55,646 bases of DNA from Microbacterium azadirachtae (GTDB lineage: Bacteria > Actinomycetota > Actinomycetes > Actinomycetales > Microbacteriaceae). The stretch spans positions 1 to 55,646 of the forward strand of contig NZ_JYIX01000021.1 of assembly GCF_000956505.1 (NCBI RefSeq), in the 5' to 3' direction. Position numbers and translations under genes: made by a program. The notes under the pieces were generated by a model. It saw only the letters and a program-made list of their open reading frames with translations. It was not told where the DNA came from and did not search any database. Positions 10,201 to 19,160 of this stretch are shown here, piece after piece. How positions within the stretch are numbered: position 1 is the first letter of the stretch; every line of letters starts with the position of its first letter.

Positions 10201-11491
10201 CGTGGTTCTCCTTGTTCTGATCCCCCGCGAGCGGCTCCTCGGCCCGCTCGACGAAGACGTATTCGATGCCGCGCCCGCGGCCCCGCGAGGCGCCGCCGGT
10301 GAGGAGCAGCCCGCGCACGACGGCCGTCGCACCGGGAGTCGGGATGCGGCCGAGCTCCTTGCCCAGGAGCCCGCCGATGGAGTCGACGTCATCGTCCTCG
10401 AGCTCGACGCCGAACAGCTCGCCCACGTCCTCGAGGCTGAGCCGCCCGCTCACCCGGTAGTGTCCCGGCTCGAGCTCGACGACTTCGGCGCCGGGCCGGT
10501 CGTACTCGTCGGAGATCTCGCCGACGAGCTCCTCGATGAGATCCTCCATCGTGACGAGGCCGGCGATCCCGCCGTGCTCGTCGATCACGATGCACACGTG
10601 CACGGCCTCGCGCTTCATCTGCTGCAGGAGGGTCTCCGCGCGCATGGACTCCGGCACGAACACCGCGGGGCGAGCGAGGCGGCGCGCCGATGCGGCCCGC
10701 CAGCTGCGGTCGTCCCGATAGGCGAACTGCACCAGATCCTTGAGGTAGAGCACGCCGACGACGTCGTCGTCGGCTTCGTCGTCCACGACCGGAATGCGCG
10801 AGACGCCCCGGTCGAGGAAGAGGTCCATCGCCTCGGACGTGGTCGCTGTGGCGTCGACCGTGACCATGTCGGTGCGCGGCACCATGACGGCGCGCACGAA
10901 CTGGTCGGTGAAGTCGAAGACCGAGTGGATCAGCTCGCGATCGTCCGCCTCGATGAGATCGTGCGAGGCCGCCTCGTCGACCATGCTGAGCAGCTGCGTC
11001 TCGGTCGCGAACGTGCTCCGCCCCGCCCCCGGAGTGACCCGGCTGCCGAAGACGGCGAGCCCCTGCGCGATCGGCCCGAGGATGACGCGCACCGCGCGGA
11101 TCGTGGGGGCGCATGCGCGCAGCATGGCGTCGGCGTGCTGACGGCCGAAGGAACGAGGGCTCGCCCCGACGAGCACGAAGGTGATGCCCGTCATGATCAC
11201 CGCGGCGGCGAGCATCGCCCACCAGATCTGATCGTCGAACAGCAGGACGAGGGCGACGGTGACGAGCACCGCCGCCGCCGTCTCCACGAACACGCGCATG
11301 AAGGCGACCGCGTTCGCGTGCGGTTCCGGATCCGCGGCGATCCTGGCGAGGGCCGGCGCATTGCGGCCCTCAGAGGCCATCTCCTCGAGATCCGCCCGGG
11401 AGGTCACCGAGAGGGCCGCATCGATCGCGGCCATGAGCCCGCCGAAGGCGACGAGGAGGATCGCGCCGGCGAGCAGCAGGAATGGAGTCAT
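10190..11491 (-). CDS. CNNM/CBS/CorC-type hemolysin family membrane protein
   Basis: A 433-residue protein with N-terminal CNNM (DUF21) transmembrane domain (about 1-190, first helix FLLLAGAILLVAFGGLMAA), two CBS domains (about 205-330, with VMVPRTDMVTVD and SRIPVVDDEADDDVVGVLYLKDLV), and a C-terminal CorC_HlyC domain (GHYRVSGRLSLEDVGELFG). Related proteins are implicated in Mg2+/Co2+ homeostasis; the historic hemolysin name reflects no proven toxin activity. ATG 11491 overlaps the ybeY stop as ATGA. Located in its usual ybeY-cnnM-era neighbourhood. Confidence 0.92.
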   Translation of the reverse strand: MTPFLLLAGAILLVAFGGLMAAIDAALSVTSRADLEEMASEGRNAPALARIAADPEPHANAVAFMRVFVETAAAVLVTVALVLLFDDQIWWAMLAAAVIMTGITFVLVGASPRSFGRQHADAMLRACAPTIRAVRVILGPIAQGLAVFGSRVTPGAGRSTFATETQLLSMVDEAASHDLIEADDRELIHSVFDFTDQFVRAVMVPRTDMVTVDATATTSEAMDLFLDRGVSRIPVVDDEADDDVVGVLYLKDLVQFAYRDDRSWRAASARRLARPAVFVPESMRAETLLQQMKREAVHVCIVIDEHGGIAGLVTMEDLIEELVGEISDEYDRPGAEVVELEPGHYRVSGRLSLEDVGELFGVELEDDDVDSIGGLLGKELGRIPTPGATAVVRGLLLTGGASRGRGRGIEYVFVERAEEPLAGDQNKENHDER

Positions 11492-11952
11492 CGACCGTGG
11501 GAGCGCTCGTCCGCGGCGAAGCCGGCGATGAGCTCGCGCTGCAGACCGAACATCTCCTTCTCGTCCTCGGGCTCCGCGTGGTCGAATCCGAGCAGGTGCA
11601 GCAGTCCGTGGGTGGTGAGCAGGATCAGCTCGTCCATGAGCGTGTGCTTGGCCGCGGCGGCCTGGGTCTCCGCGACCTGAGGGCACAGTACGATGTCGCC
11701 GAGCAGTCCCGGCGGGGTGGGACGGTCGATCGTGCCGGGACGGAGCTCGTCCATCGGGAAGCTCAGCACGTCGGTGGGACCCGGCTCGTCCATCCACTGC
11801 ACGTGCAGCGCCTCCATGGCGCCCTCGTCGACGAGGACGATGGCGACGTCCGCATCGGCGCTGACGTTCAGCTGGCCGAGGTTGCGCTCGGTGAGGCGCA
11901 GAAGCACCGTCTCGTCGATCGCGATCGCCGACTCATTGTTGATCTCGATCAT
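11488..11952 (-). CDS. ybeY: Endoribonuclease YbeY (rRNA maturation factor)
   Basis: Zinc-dependent single-strand endoribonuclease taking part in 16S rRNA 3'-end processing and ribosome quality control. The 154-residue protein contains the HGLLHLLGFDH motif with the metal-binding His115, His119 and His125, and the MDEPGPTDVLSFPMDE stretch typical of the family. Start ATG 11952 overlaps the phoH stop and its own stop overlaps the next start, so it is embedded in a tight operon. No anomalies. Confidence 0.95.
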   Translation of the reverse strand: MIEINNESAIAIDETVLLRLTERNLGQLNVSADADVAIVLVDEGAMEALHVQWMDEPGPTDVLSFPMDELRPGTIDRPTPPGLLGDIVLCPQVAETQAAAAKHTLMDELILLTTHGLLHLLGFDHAEPEDEKEMFGLQRELIAGFAADERSHGR

Positions 11953-13022
11953 TTCAGGCCTCGTTTCGGCATGCGGTCTCGTGGTCCGGGGCGCTGCTGC
12001 CCCGCGCGGCGCTCGGCACGGTTGGCGAACTCCGCCGCCTGCTCGCGCTCGGTGCGGGACGCGGTGCGCTGCTCGTCGTATTCGGTGTACGCATCCACGA
12101 TGCGGCCGACCAGCGAGTGGCGCACGACATCGTCGCTCGTGAGCCGGGAGAAGTGGATGTCGTCGATGTCCTTCAGCACGCGGGTCACCACGCGCAGGCC
12201 CGAGGCCCCCAGAGGAAGGTCGACCTGCGTGATGTCGCCCGTGACGACCATGCGCGTGCCGAACCCGAGCCGGGTGAGGAACATCTTCATCTGCTCCGGC
12301 GTGGTGTTCTGCGCCTCGTCGAGCACGACGAACGAGTCGTTCAGCGTGCGACCGCGCATGTACGCGAGAGGAGCGACCTCGATCGTGCCGCTCGCCATCA
12401 GGCGAGGCACGATCTCCGGATCCATCATCTCGTTCAGGGCGTCGTAGAGCGGACGCAGATACGGGTCGATCTTGTCGGTGAGCGTCCCCGGCAGGAATCC
12501 GAGCCGCTCCCCCGCTTCGACGGCCGGGCGGGTCAGGATGATCCGCTCGACCTCCTTGCGCTGCAGGGCCTGCACGGCCTTCGCCATCGCGAGATACGTC
12601 TTGCCGGTGCCGGCGGGGCCAATGCCGAACACGATCGTGTTCTCGTCGATCGCGTCGACGTACTCCTTCTGGCCCAGCGTCTTCGGCCTGATCACCCGTC
12701 CGCGCGTGGACAGGATCGCCTCGCCGAGGACCTCGCTCGGGCGCACGCCCTCCCGCTCCAGCATGCGCGCGGACTGGGCGACGTCGCTGGGGGCGAGCGC
12801 ATGCCCGGAGCGCGTCAGCTCGATGAGCTCGTCCACGAGCTTCTGCGCCGAGCGCACGGCGGCGGGCTCGCCGGTCAGGGTGACCTCGTTGCCGCGCACC
12901 ATCACGTCGACCGCGGGATGCTCTTTCTCGAGCATGCGCAGCAGCCGGTCCTGCGGGCCGAGCAGCTGCACCATCGCGACTCCGTCCACCTCGATGCGGG
13001 CCGAGGTCATCGACTCCGCCAT
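11949..13022 (-). CDS. phoH: PhoH family ATPase (PhoH-like protein)
   Basis: A P-loop ATPase of the PhoH family with an N-terminal KH-like RNA-binding segment (about 1-100), 357 residues. Walker A GPAGTGKTYLAMA, Walker B VVLDEAQN, and VTGDITQVDLP are present. PhoH-like proteins next to YbeY are thought to act in RNA metabolism, but the activity is not firmly known. I choose ATG 13022 (MAESMTSARIE), 4 bp after the HIT gene stop; an upstream TTG at 13037 would lie inside the HIT gene. The C-terminus is basic and Gln/Arg-rich. Confidence 0.93.
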   Translation of the reverse strand: MAESMTSARIEVDGVAMVQLLGPQDRLLRMLEKEHPAVDVMVRGNEVTLTGEPAAVRSAQKLVDELIELTRSGHALAPSDVAQSARMLEREGVRPSEVLGEAILSTRGRVIRPKTLGQKEYVDAIDENTIVFGIGPAGTGKTYLAMAKAVQALQRKEVERIILTRPAVEAGERLGFLPGTLTDKIDPYLRPLYDALNEMMDPEIVPRLMASGTIEVAPLAYMRGRTLNDSFVVLDEAQNTTPEQMKMFLTRLGFGTRMVVTGDITQVDLPLGASGLRVVTRVLKDIDDIHFSRLTSDDVVRHSLVGRIVDAYTEYDEQRTASRTEREQAAEFANRAERRAGQQRPGPRDRMPKRGLK

Positions 13023-13026
13023 GTCG

Positions 13027-13374
13027 TCAGAAGCCAACGAGCTTGTTCTCCTCGAGATTGCCGAGCACGTGAGCGTGCACGTGGAAGACGGACTGCGCGA
13101 CGCTCGCGCCGTTGTTGAAGATCAGGCGGTACTCGCCGTTCGCGTGCTCGTCCGCGATCTCCTTGGCCGCGGCGACCATCTTCGCCATGAGTCCAGGGTC
13201 GCCCGCGGCGAGCTCGGTGACATCGCGGAACTGCTCCGACTTGGGGATCACGAGCACGTGAAGCGGCGCCTGCGGGTTGATGTCGCGGATCGCGAAGACG
13301 TCATCGGTCTCCAGCAGGATCTCGCCGGGGATGTCCCCGTTCAGGATGCGCGTGAAGATCGAGGGTTCGCTCAT
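13027..13374 (-). CDS. Histidine triad (HIT/HinT) nucleotide-binding protein
   Basis: A 115-residue HIT-domain protein that hydrolyses purine nucleoside phosphoramidates in characterised HinT relatives. The histidine triad HVHAHVLG is near the C-terminus, preceded by the FNNGASVAQSVFH stretch. The first gene of the hit-phoH-ybeY-cnnM-era unit: a TAGACT -10 (13387-13382) lies 7 nt before its ATG 13374, so it is probably leaderless and starts a new transcript separate from rsmE. Confidence 0.94.
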   Translation of the reverse strand: MSEPSIFTRILNGDIPGEILLETDDVFAIRDINPQAPLHVLVIPKSEQFRDVTELAAGDPGLMAKMVAAAKEIADEHANGEYRLIFNNGASVAQSVFHVHAHVLGNLEENKLVGF

Positions 13375-13387
13375 GCGGCCCAGTCTA
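13375..13387 (-). promoter_or_regulatory. -10 box of a likely leaderless transcript (HIT gene)
   Basis: TAGACT (13387-13382, minus strand) followed by 7 nt and the ATG at 13374. No ribosome-binding site between them. Confidence 0.6.
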
Positions 13388-13413
13388 TCGGCGCGGTGCT
13401 GCGCGACGGCGGA

Positions 13414-14142
13414 CTACCAGCGCCCGCGCGCCACGTTCAGGACCGCGATCGCGGCAGGGCCTGCGGTCGAGGTGCGCAGCACGGTGTCGCCCAGCAGCAC
13501 GCGCTCGGCACCGGCGGCGACGAGCCGCTCGATCTCCTCCGGTGCGATCCCGCCCTCCGGTCCCACGACCAGCACGAGGTCGCGCTCGTCCTGGACCAGG
13601 GCGGACAGCGCCGCAGGGGCCGTGGGATCCAGGATCAGCACGCGCTGCGTGGCCGCGCGGCGCACCAGATCCGCGGTCGTCTCGACGCCGGCGACCTCCG
13701 GGATCCAGGACCGGTGCGCCTGCTTGGCGGCCTCGCGCACGATCGTCGACCAGCGCTCCCGGCCCTTCGCCGCCTTGGCGCCCTCCCACCGGGAGACGCT
13801 GCGCGCGGCCTGCCAGGGCACGATCTCGTCGACCCCGAGTTCGCACGCCGCCTGCACCGCGAGCTCGTCGCGGTCGCCCTTCGCGAGCGCCTGCACGAGC
13901 AGGATCCGAGGGTCGGGACGGGGATCCTGCCGGCGCGAGAGGATGCGCACCTCGACGAGACCCGGTGCCGCCGAGGCGACCTCGCCCTCGAGCCAGGTGC
14001 CGGCCCCGTCGCCGAGCGTGATCGGCTCGCCGATCCGCACCCGGCGCACGACGGCCGCGTGCTTGGCCTCGGCCCCGGTGAGTGCCACGACGGATCCGGC
14101 CGTCGCCGCGGTCGCATCGTGCGTCACGAAGTGCAGGGCCAT
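13414..14142 (-). CDS. rsmE: 16S rRNA (uracil1498-N3)-methyltransferase
   Basis: SPOUT-class methyltransferase that methylates U1498 of 16S rRNA using S-adenosylmethionine. The 242-residue protein has an N-terminal PUA-like domain and a C-terminal knotted domain with the cofactor motifs VLVVGPEGGIAPEEIERL and VLLGDTVLRTSTAGPAAI. Start ATG 14142, 6 bp after the dnaJ stop, so it is the last gene of the hrcA-dnaJ-rsmE operon. This order is conserved in actinobacteria. Confidence 0.95.
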   Translation of the reverse strand: MALHFVTHDATAATAGSVVALTGAEAKHAAVVRRVRIGEPITLGDGAGTWLEGEVASAAPGLVEVRILSRRQDPRPDPRILLVQALAKGDRDELAVQAACELGVDEIVPWQAARSVSRWEGAKAAKGRERWSTIVREAAKQAHRSWIPEVAGVETTADLVRRAATQRVLILDPTAPAALSALVQDERDLVLVVGPEGGIAPEEIERLVAAGAERVLLGDTVLRTSTAGPAAIAVLNVARGRW

Positions 14143-14148
14143 CGCGGA

Positions 14149-15258
14149 TCAGCCCCGGAAACGGTCGCGCAGCTTGGAGAACAGCCCCTGGTGGAACTCG
14201 GCGAGCTTCGGCGCCGGCGCCTTGGTGCGCTGGGCGAAGTCCTCGATGAGCTGGCGCTCCTTGTGATCGAGCTTCGTCGGGGTGAGCACCTGCACGCCCA
14301 CGCGCAGGTCGCCGCGCTGGCTGCCGCGCAGCGGCGTGACGCCGCGGCCCTTGATCGTCAGCACGTCGCCCGACTGCAGGCCCTGGCGGATCTCGAGATC
14401 CACGGATCCGTCCAGGGACTCGATCGTCGTCGTGGCGCCGAGGATCGCATCGCTCATCGCGACCTCGAGGGTCGCCAGCAGGTCATCGCCGTCGCGGCTG
14501 AACCGGGCGTGCGGAGCGACGGTGACCTCGACGTACAGGTCGCCGTTCGGGCCGCCGGCGCGGCCGACCTCACCGGATCCGGGCAGCTGCAGGCGCAGGC
14601 CGGTCTCGACGCCGGCCGGGATGTCGAGCCCGACCGTGCGACGCGAGCGCACCCTGCCCTGGCCGTTGCAGGTCTGGCACGGGAACGGGATCGTCGTGCC
14701 GAAGCCCTCGCAGGAGCCGCACGGCGCGGTCGTGATGACGTTGCCGAGCAGGCTGCGCACCTGCTGCTGGACGTGACCGGACCCTCCGCAGATGTCGCAG
14801 GTGACGGGCGAGGTGCCCTCCTGGCAGCAGGATCCCTGGCACGTCTCGCAGAGCACGGCCGTGTCCACCTCGATGTCCCGGTGCACGCCGAAGACGACGT
14901 CGCCGAGCTCGAGCGTGACGCGGACCAGGGCGTCCTGACCGCGCTCCCGGCGCGAGCGGGGACGCGCCGCGCGCGCCCCTCCGCCGCCGAAGAAGGTCTC
15001 GAAGATGTCGCCGAAACCGCCGAACCCTCCGAAGCCGCCGTTGCCGTTCTGGTCGCCGCCCATGTCGTAGCGGCGCCGCGAGTCGGCGTCACTCAGCACG
15101 TCGTAGGCGTGCGTGACGAGCTTGAACCGCTCCGCCGCATCCTCACTGGGGTTCACATCGGGGTGCAGCTGACGTGCGAGCCGCCGATAGGCCTTCTTGA
15201 TCTCGTCCTCGCTCGCATCGCGCGAGACGCCGAGGACCTCGTAGTGATCCGTCACCAT
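14149..15258 (-). CDS. dnaJ: Chaperone protein DnaJ (DnaJ2-type)
   Basis: Hsp70 co-chaperone, 369 residues. J-domain at 1-70 with the HPD motif in [10 protein letters not shown]; Gly/Phe-rich linker ([24 protein letters not shown]); zinc-finger domain with four repeats [24 protein letters not shown] and CQTCNGQG; then the substrate-binding C-terminal domains. The first repeat ends in Cys instead of the usual Gly (CxxCxGxC), immediately followed by another Cys. It is downstream of hrcA by 46 bp, the standard place of the second actinobacterial dnaJ, and likely shares CIRCE control. A GTG directly after the ATG is an alternative start. Confidence 0.95.
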   Translation of the reverse strand: MVTDHYEVLGVSRDASEDEIKKAYRRLARQLHPDVNPSEDAAERFKLVTHAYDVLSDADSRRRYDMGGDQNGNGGFGGFGGFGDIFETFFGGGGARAARPRSRRERGQDALVRVTLELGDVVFGVHRDIEVDTAVLCETCQGSCCQEGTSPVTCDICGGSGHVQQQVRSLLGNVITTAPCGSCEGFGTTIPFPCQTCNGQGRVRSRRTVGLDIPAGVETGLRLQLPGSGEVGRAGGPNGDLYVEVTVAPHARFSRDGDDLLATLEVAMSDAILGATTTIESLDGSVDLEIRQGLQSGDVLTIKGRGVTPLRGSQRGDLRVGVQVLTPTKLDHKERQLIEDFAQRTKAPAPKLAEFHQGLFSKLRDRFRG

Positions 15259-15304
15259 CGCCTTTCCGGGCCGCCAGGCGGCGGCGCGTGTGTTCTGCGG
15301 CCGC

Positions 15305-16339
15305 TCAGCGGCCGGACTCGTCCTCTTCGAGCAGCCTCGACAGGTAGCGGGCCACGGCCCGCGCTGCCGCGAGGTTGCTCGGGTAGTCCATCCGGGTCGG
15401 CCCCATCACGCCCACGCGTGCGGTGCCGCCGTGCGTCACGTAGTCGCTCGCCACGATCGATGCCTCGCCGAGGCCGAACGCGGCGTTCTCCGTGCCGATG
15501 CTCGCGGCGAGACCGTGCTCGTCGACGCGCATCTCGCTCATCAGCCGCAGCAGCGTCACCTGCTCCTCGATCGCCTCGAGGAGAGGGTGGATGCTGCCGC
15601 GGAAGTCGTGCTCGCGCCGGGCGAGGGTCGCCGCCCCCGCCATCACCAGGCGCTCCTGGCGGAACTCCGCGAGCTCCTCCGCGACGGCGCGCAGCACCGC
15701 GGCACGAGCGGCGTCGATCCGAGGGCCGTACGACGTCTCCGCCGCCGCCTCCACGCGCTCCGCGCCGCGGCGCACCGAGCGGCCGGTCAGCAGCTCGGTG
15801 ATGACCGCGCGGAGCAGCCCCAGCTCGGCGTCGTCCAGCTCGACCGGCAGCGGCACGATCCGCTGCGAGACACCGCCCGCATCGGTGACGAGCACGATCA
15901 GCAGCCGGTTCGGGGCGAGGGCCACGAGCTCGACGTGCGTGATGTGGGCTCGGGCGAACGACGGGTACTGCGCGAGCGCGACCTGACCCGTGAGCCTCGT
16001 GAGCACGCGCACGGTGCGCACCATGAGGTCGTCGAGGTCGGCGGGATCCGCGAGGAAGGCCGTGATCGCGCTGCGCTGGGCCGCCGTGAGCGGCCGCACC
16101 TGCGCGAGGTGATCGACGAACACGCGGTAGCCCTTGTCGGTCGGCACCCGCCCTGAGGAGGTGTGCGGCGCCGCGATGAGGTCCTCGTCCTCGAGCTGGG
16201 CCATGTCGTTGCGGATCGTCGCGGCGGACACGCCGAACGCGTGCCGCTCCACGATCGACTTGCTGCCGACCGGCTCATTCGTCTCGACGTAGTCCTCGAC
16301 GATGGCGCGGAGCACCTGGAGTCCGCGTTCTGAGACCAT
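15305..16339 (-). CDS. hrcA: Heat-inducible transcription repressor HrcA
   Basis: Negative regulator of class I heat-shock genes; binds the CIRCE element. The 344-residue protein has the N-terminal winged helix ([27 protein letters not shown]), the DNA-recognition segment [15 protein letters not shown], and the C-terminal signature [22 protein letters not shown] 16339 is preceded by a strong GAGGAG. A perfect CIRCE lies 15 bp upstream, so the gene represses itself together with dnaJ and rsmE. Confidence 0.96.
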   Translation of the reverse strand: MVSERGLQVLRAIVEDYVETNEPVGSKSIVERHAFGVSAATIRNDMAQLEDEDLIAAPHTSSGRVPTDKGYRVFVDHLAQVRPLTAAQRSAITAFLADPADLDDLMVRTVRVLTRLTGQVALAQYPSFARAHITHVELVALAPNRLLIVLVTDAGGVSQRIVPLPVELDDAELGLLRAVITELLTGRSVRRGAERVEAAAETSYGPRIDAARAAVLRAVAEELAEFRQERLVMAGAATLARREHDFRGSIHPLLEAIEEQVTLLRLMSEMRVDEHGLAASIGTENAAFGLGEASIVASDYVTHGGTARVGVMGPTRMDYPSNLAAARAVARYLSRLLEEDESGR

Positions 16340-16354
16340 CGCTCCTCCTCACCG

Positions 16355-16381
16355 TTGGCACTCGTGCATCCTGAGTGCCAA
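16355..16381 (-). promoter_or_regulatory. CIRCE operator upstream of hrcA
   Basis: TTGGCACTC (16355-16363), 9-bp spacer, GAGTGCCAA (16373-16381): a perfect inverted repeat matching the CIRCE consensus TTAGCACTC-N9-GAGTGCTAA with one symmetric change. On the minus strand a TAGGAT -10 (16386-16381) overlaps its edge, so bound HrcA would cover the transcription start. Confidence 0.93.
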
Positions 16382-16393
16382 TCCTATCCTGCC

Positions 16394-16420
16394 GGGCCCT
16401 TCGACAGGCTCAGGGACCGG
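16394..16420. repeat. Short dispersed repeat (CCTTCGACAGGCTCAGGG type)
   Basis: Holds CCCTTCGACAGGCTCAGGG, a semi-palindromic motif I recognise as a frequent intergenic repeat in Microbacterium-like genomes (from memory, not searched). It sits in the hrcA / carboxylesterase divergent gap. Confidence 0.5.
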
Positions 16421-16444
16421 GGATGTCGAGGATGCGGCACTCCC

Positions 16445-16456
16445 TAGGATGTGGCC
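16445..16456 (+). promoter_or_regulatory. -10 box of a likely leaderless transcript (carboxylesterase)
   Basis: TAGGAT at 16445-16450, 6 nt before ATG 16457. The same bases contain AGGA, which could instead act as a weak ribosome site. Confidence 0.5.
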
Positions 16457-17896
16457 ATGGACCAGGACATGGCGCGCACAAGGATCTCCTCCGGCGAGCT
16501 GATCGGCCGACGCAGAGACGGCATCGACCGGTATCTCGGCGTGCCGTATGCCGCCCCGCCCTTCGGCGAGGGCCGCTTCCGCTCGCCGCGGCCCGTCGAG
16601 CCCTGGTCCGCGCCGCGCGACGCCGCCGCGTTCGGGCCGACGGCTCCGCAGCTGCCCTATGCGGGAGCGACAGCCGAGATCCTCGGCAGCCTCCGCATCG
16701 ACGGAGACGACATCCTCACGGCCAACGTGTGGACGCCGGCGGGCGCGGACGCCGCTCCGGTGGTGCTGTGGATCCACGGCGGCGCCCTCGAGCGCGGCAC
16801 GGCGGCGTTGTCGATGTACGAGGGCACGGAGTTCGCGCGGGACGGACTCGTCTTCGTCAGCGTCAACTACCGACTGGGATCCGAGGGCTTCTCCGTGCTC
16901 GCGGATGCGCCGCGCAATCTGGGACTCCAGGATGTCGCGGCAGCCCTGCACTGGGTGCGCGACGAGATCGCGGCGTTCGGCGGCGACCCCGGCCGGATCA
17001 CGCTCATGGGCGAATCCGCAGGAGGAGCACTCGTCGCCGCGCTCCTCTCCCGGCCCGACACCAGGGCGCTGGTGCGCGGCGGGATCGTGCAGTCCGGCCC
17101 GCTCGAGGCGCAGACCCCCGAGCGCGGCGGGCGCGTGACCCGCCAGCTCGCGAAGCGGCTCGGCGTCCCGGCGACGCGCGAGGCGTTCGCGGCGCTCGCC
17201 CCGGACGCCCTCCTCGAGGCGCGACGCGCCCAGGCCGCCGGATCCTCCCCGCTCGGCGGCGCCCCGGGTTTCCAGCTCGTGCGGGATCCCGAGTCGCTGC
17301 CGCAGTCGCCGCACGAGGCGCTCGTCGACGTCGATGCGCCCCTGCTGATCGGCACCAACACGGACGAGTACCGGCTCTGGTTCCCGCCGGAGGCTGTGAT
17401 GGGGATCCGGCCGTCGAAGCTGCTGCTCGCGCGCCTCGCCCTTCGCATCCCCGCCGCGGCGGCCAGGGCGGTGCGCGCCGATCATCCCGGCGCGAGCACC
17501 GGGGAGGTCTTCGGCCAGCTCGCGACGGACCTGCTGCTGCGCGCGCCGGCCACCCGGGCCGCGCGCACCCGCACCGCCCCCACGTTCCTGTACGAGTTCT
17601 GCTGGCCCAGCCCTGTGCGCGATCTGCGCGCGGCGCACGCCCTCGAGCTCCCGTTCGTGTTCGACCGCCTCCACGATCCGGAGAGCGCGAAGATCGCGGG
17701 CTCCGCGCCACCCCAGGCCCTGGCCACCGCGATGCACGACGCCTGGGTGCGCTTCATCCGCGACGGCGATCCCGGCTGGCCCGCGTTCGATGCGCAGCGC
17801 ACGGCGGCGCTGTTCGACGGCGCGGGTGCAGATCCCGTGGCCGGACCGCAGAGGCGGACGGCCGTCGTGGACCTGCTCCCGGCAGAGAAGGGCTGA
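16457..17896 (+). CDS. Carboxylesterase family (type-B) protein
   Basis: An alpha/beta-hydrolase of the type-B carboxylesterase family, 479 residues, probably cytosolic because no signal peptide is seen. It has the oxyanion-hole HGGA in VVLWIHGGALERG, the VSVNYRLGSEGF block, and the nucleophile elbow GESAGG with Ser187. Family members hydrolyse carboxylic esters such as p-nitrobenzyl esters; the natural substrate is unknown. Start chosen at ATG 16457; GTG 16451 is in frame two codons upstream. It is inserted on the opposite strand between hrcA and hemW, which are usually adjacent, and converges on hemW with a 15-bp gap. Confidence 0.88.
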   Translation: MDQDMARTRISSGELIGRRRDGIDRYLGVPYAAPPFGEGRFRSPRPVEPWSAPRDAAAFGPTAPQLPYAGATAEILGSLRIDGDDILTANVWTPAGADAAPVVLWIHGGALERGTAALSMYEGTEFARDGLVFVSVNYRLGSEGFSVLADAPRNLGLQDVAAALHWVRDEIAAFGGDPGRITLMGESAGGALVAALLSRPDTRALVRGGIVQSGPLEAQTPERGGRVTRQLAKRLGVPATREAFAALAPDALLEARRAQAAGSSPLGGAPGFQLVRDPESLPQSPHEALVDVDAPLLIGTNTDEYRLWFPPEAVMGIRPSKLLLARLALRIPAAAARAVRADHPGASTGEVFGQLATDLLLRAPATRAARTRTAPTFLYEFCWPSPVRDLRAAHALELPFVFDRLHDPESAKIAGSAPPQALATAMHDAWVRFIRDGDPGWPAFDAQRTAALFDGAGADPVAGPQRRTAVVDLLPAEKG

Positions 17897-17911
17897 CGGC
17901 GGACGCCGCGC

Positions 17912-19147
17912 TCAGTCGGTCAGAGCGCGCACCACGGCATCAGCGAGCAGCCGTCCGCGGAGCGTCAGGACGAGGGTGCCGCGCAGGGCGGGCCCGGCGT
18001 CGACCAGGCCGTCCGCGATGAGCCCCGCGACCCTGGTGCGGGCGTCGGACGCGATCGCGTCGAGCGGCATCCCCTCCGACATCCGGGAGCGCAGCAGGAT
18101 CCGCTCCAGCTGGGCGGCCTCGGCATCGGGGCGCTCCGTGGCCGCGGCCGGAGAGTCCCCCGCCGCGAGCCGCTGCGCGTAGGCGGCCGGATGCTTCACG
18201 TTCCACCACCGCAGGCCGGCGACGTGACTGTGGGCTCCTGGCCCGAAGCCCCACCAGTCCGTGCCGCGCCAGTACGCCATGTTGTGCCGGGAGCGCTGAT
18301 CCCCGCCACCGTGATCCGCCGGGCGGCGGGCCCAGTTGCTCACCTCGTACCAGTCGAAGCCGGCCTCGCCCAGCAGGCCGTCGGCGAGCTCGTACATGTC
18401 CGCCTGCAGGTCGTCATCGGGAGCGGGCACCTCGCCGCGACGGATCTGGCGGGCGAGCTTGGTGCCGTCCTCGATGATCAGCGCGTACGCCGAGATGTGA
18501 TCCGGTTCCAGGCCGATCGCGGTCGTCAGCGAGGAGCGCCAGTCCTCCAGCGACTCCCCCGGCGCGCCGTAGATGAGATCGACGCTGACAGCCAGCCCGG
18601 CGGCACGGGCCGCCTCGACGGCGGTGCGCACGTTCTCCGGCCGGTGCGTGCGGTCCAGTGCCGCCAGCACGTGCGGCACGGCCGACTGCATGCCGATCGA
18701 CATGCGGGTCACGCCGGCCGCCGCGAGCTCCTCGGCGACCTCGGCCGTCACCGTGTCGGGATTGGCCTCGACGGTCACCTCGGCGCCTTCGGCGATGCCG
18801 AAAGCTCCGATCACCGCGCCGAGCATGCGGCCGAGGTCGCCCGCCGGCAGCAGCGTCGGCGTGCCGCCGCCGAAGAACACCGTGCTCAGCGGGCGCAGCG
18901 GACCGCGCTCGGCGAGCACGTCGCGCGCCAGGGCGATCTCCTGGATCAGCGTGTCGGCATAGGTGTCCTGACGCGCCCCGCGCAGTTCGGACGCGGTGTA
19001 CGTGTTGAAGTCGCAGTAGCCGCAGCGCACACGGCAGAACGGCACATGCAGATAGGCGGAGAACGGGCCATCCGGGTCGATCCGCAGATCGGCGGGCAGA
19101 CGGCCGTCCGCAGGAGCCGGATCTCCGAGCGGCAGGGGGCCGGCCAT
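17912..19147 (-). CDS. hemW: Radical SAM family heme chaperone HemW
   Basis: HemN-like radical SAM protein now regarded as a heme chaperone, not a coproporphyrinogen oxidase. The 411-residue protein has HVPFCRVRCGYCDFNTY with Cys38, Cys42 and Cys45 for the 4Fe-4S cluster, VFFGGGTPTLL, and the C-terminal HemN_C domain. The CxxxCxxC motif followed by DF and lack of the fourth HemN cysteine support HemW. Start ATG 19147 lacks a clear ribosome site; it is 13 bp downstream of the DUF1990 stop, so translational coupling is likely. It stands close to hrcA as in most actinobacteria. Confidence 0.93.
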   Translation of the reverse strand: MAGPLPLGDPAPADGRLPADLRIDPDGPFSAYLHVPFCRVRCGYCDFNTYTASELRGARQDTYADTLIQEIALARDVLAERGPLRPLSTVFFGGGTPTLLPAGDLGRMLGAVIGAFGIAEGAEVTVEANPDTVTAEVAEELAAAGVTRMSIGMQSAVPHVLAALDRTHRPENVRTAVEAARAAGLAVSVDLIYGAPGESLEDWRSSLTTAIGLEPDHISAYALIIEDGTKLARQIRRGEVPAPDDDLQADMYELADGLLGEAGFDWYEVSNWARRPADHGGGDQRSRHNMAYWRGTDWWGFGPGAHSHVAGLRWWNVKHPAAYAQRLAAGDSPAAATERPDAEAAQLERILLRSRMSEGMPLDAIASDARTRVAGLIADGLVDAGPALRGTLVLTLRGRLLADAVVRALTD

Positions 19148-19160
19148 CAGGAGGAGACCA

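Noticed and set aside
10201..10392. N-terminal extension of Era
   Set aside because: Ser/Arg/Pro-rich low-complexity translation of the overlapping upstream gene; Era family starts at the MSDERD methionine.
10190..11491. Hemolysin toxin
   Set aside because: The name is historic; CNNM, CBS and CorC domains point to ion homeostasis.
11492..11797. N-terminal extension of the CNNM protein
   Set aside because: Lies inside ybeY; the membrane domain begins at ATG 11491 with an ATGA overlap.
12472..15801. Very long open frame on the plus strand (over 1,100 codons)
   Set aside because: It lies wholly antisense to phoH, hit, rsmE, dnaJ and hrcA, has no family-like motifs, and is typical of high-GC shadow frames.
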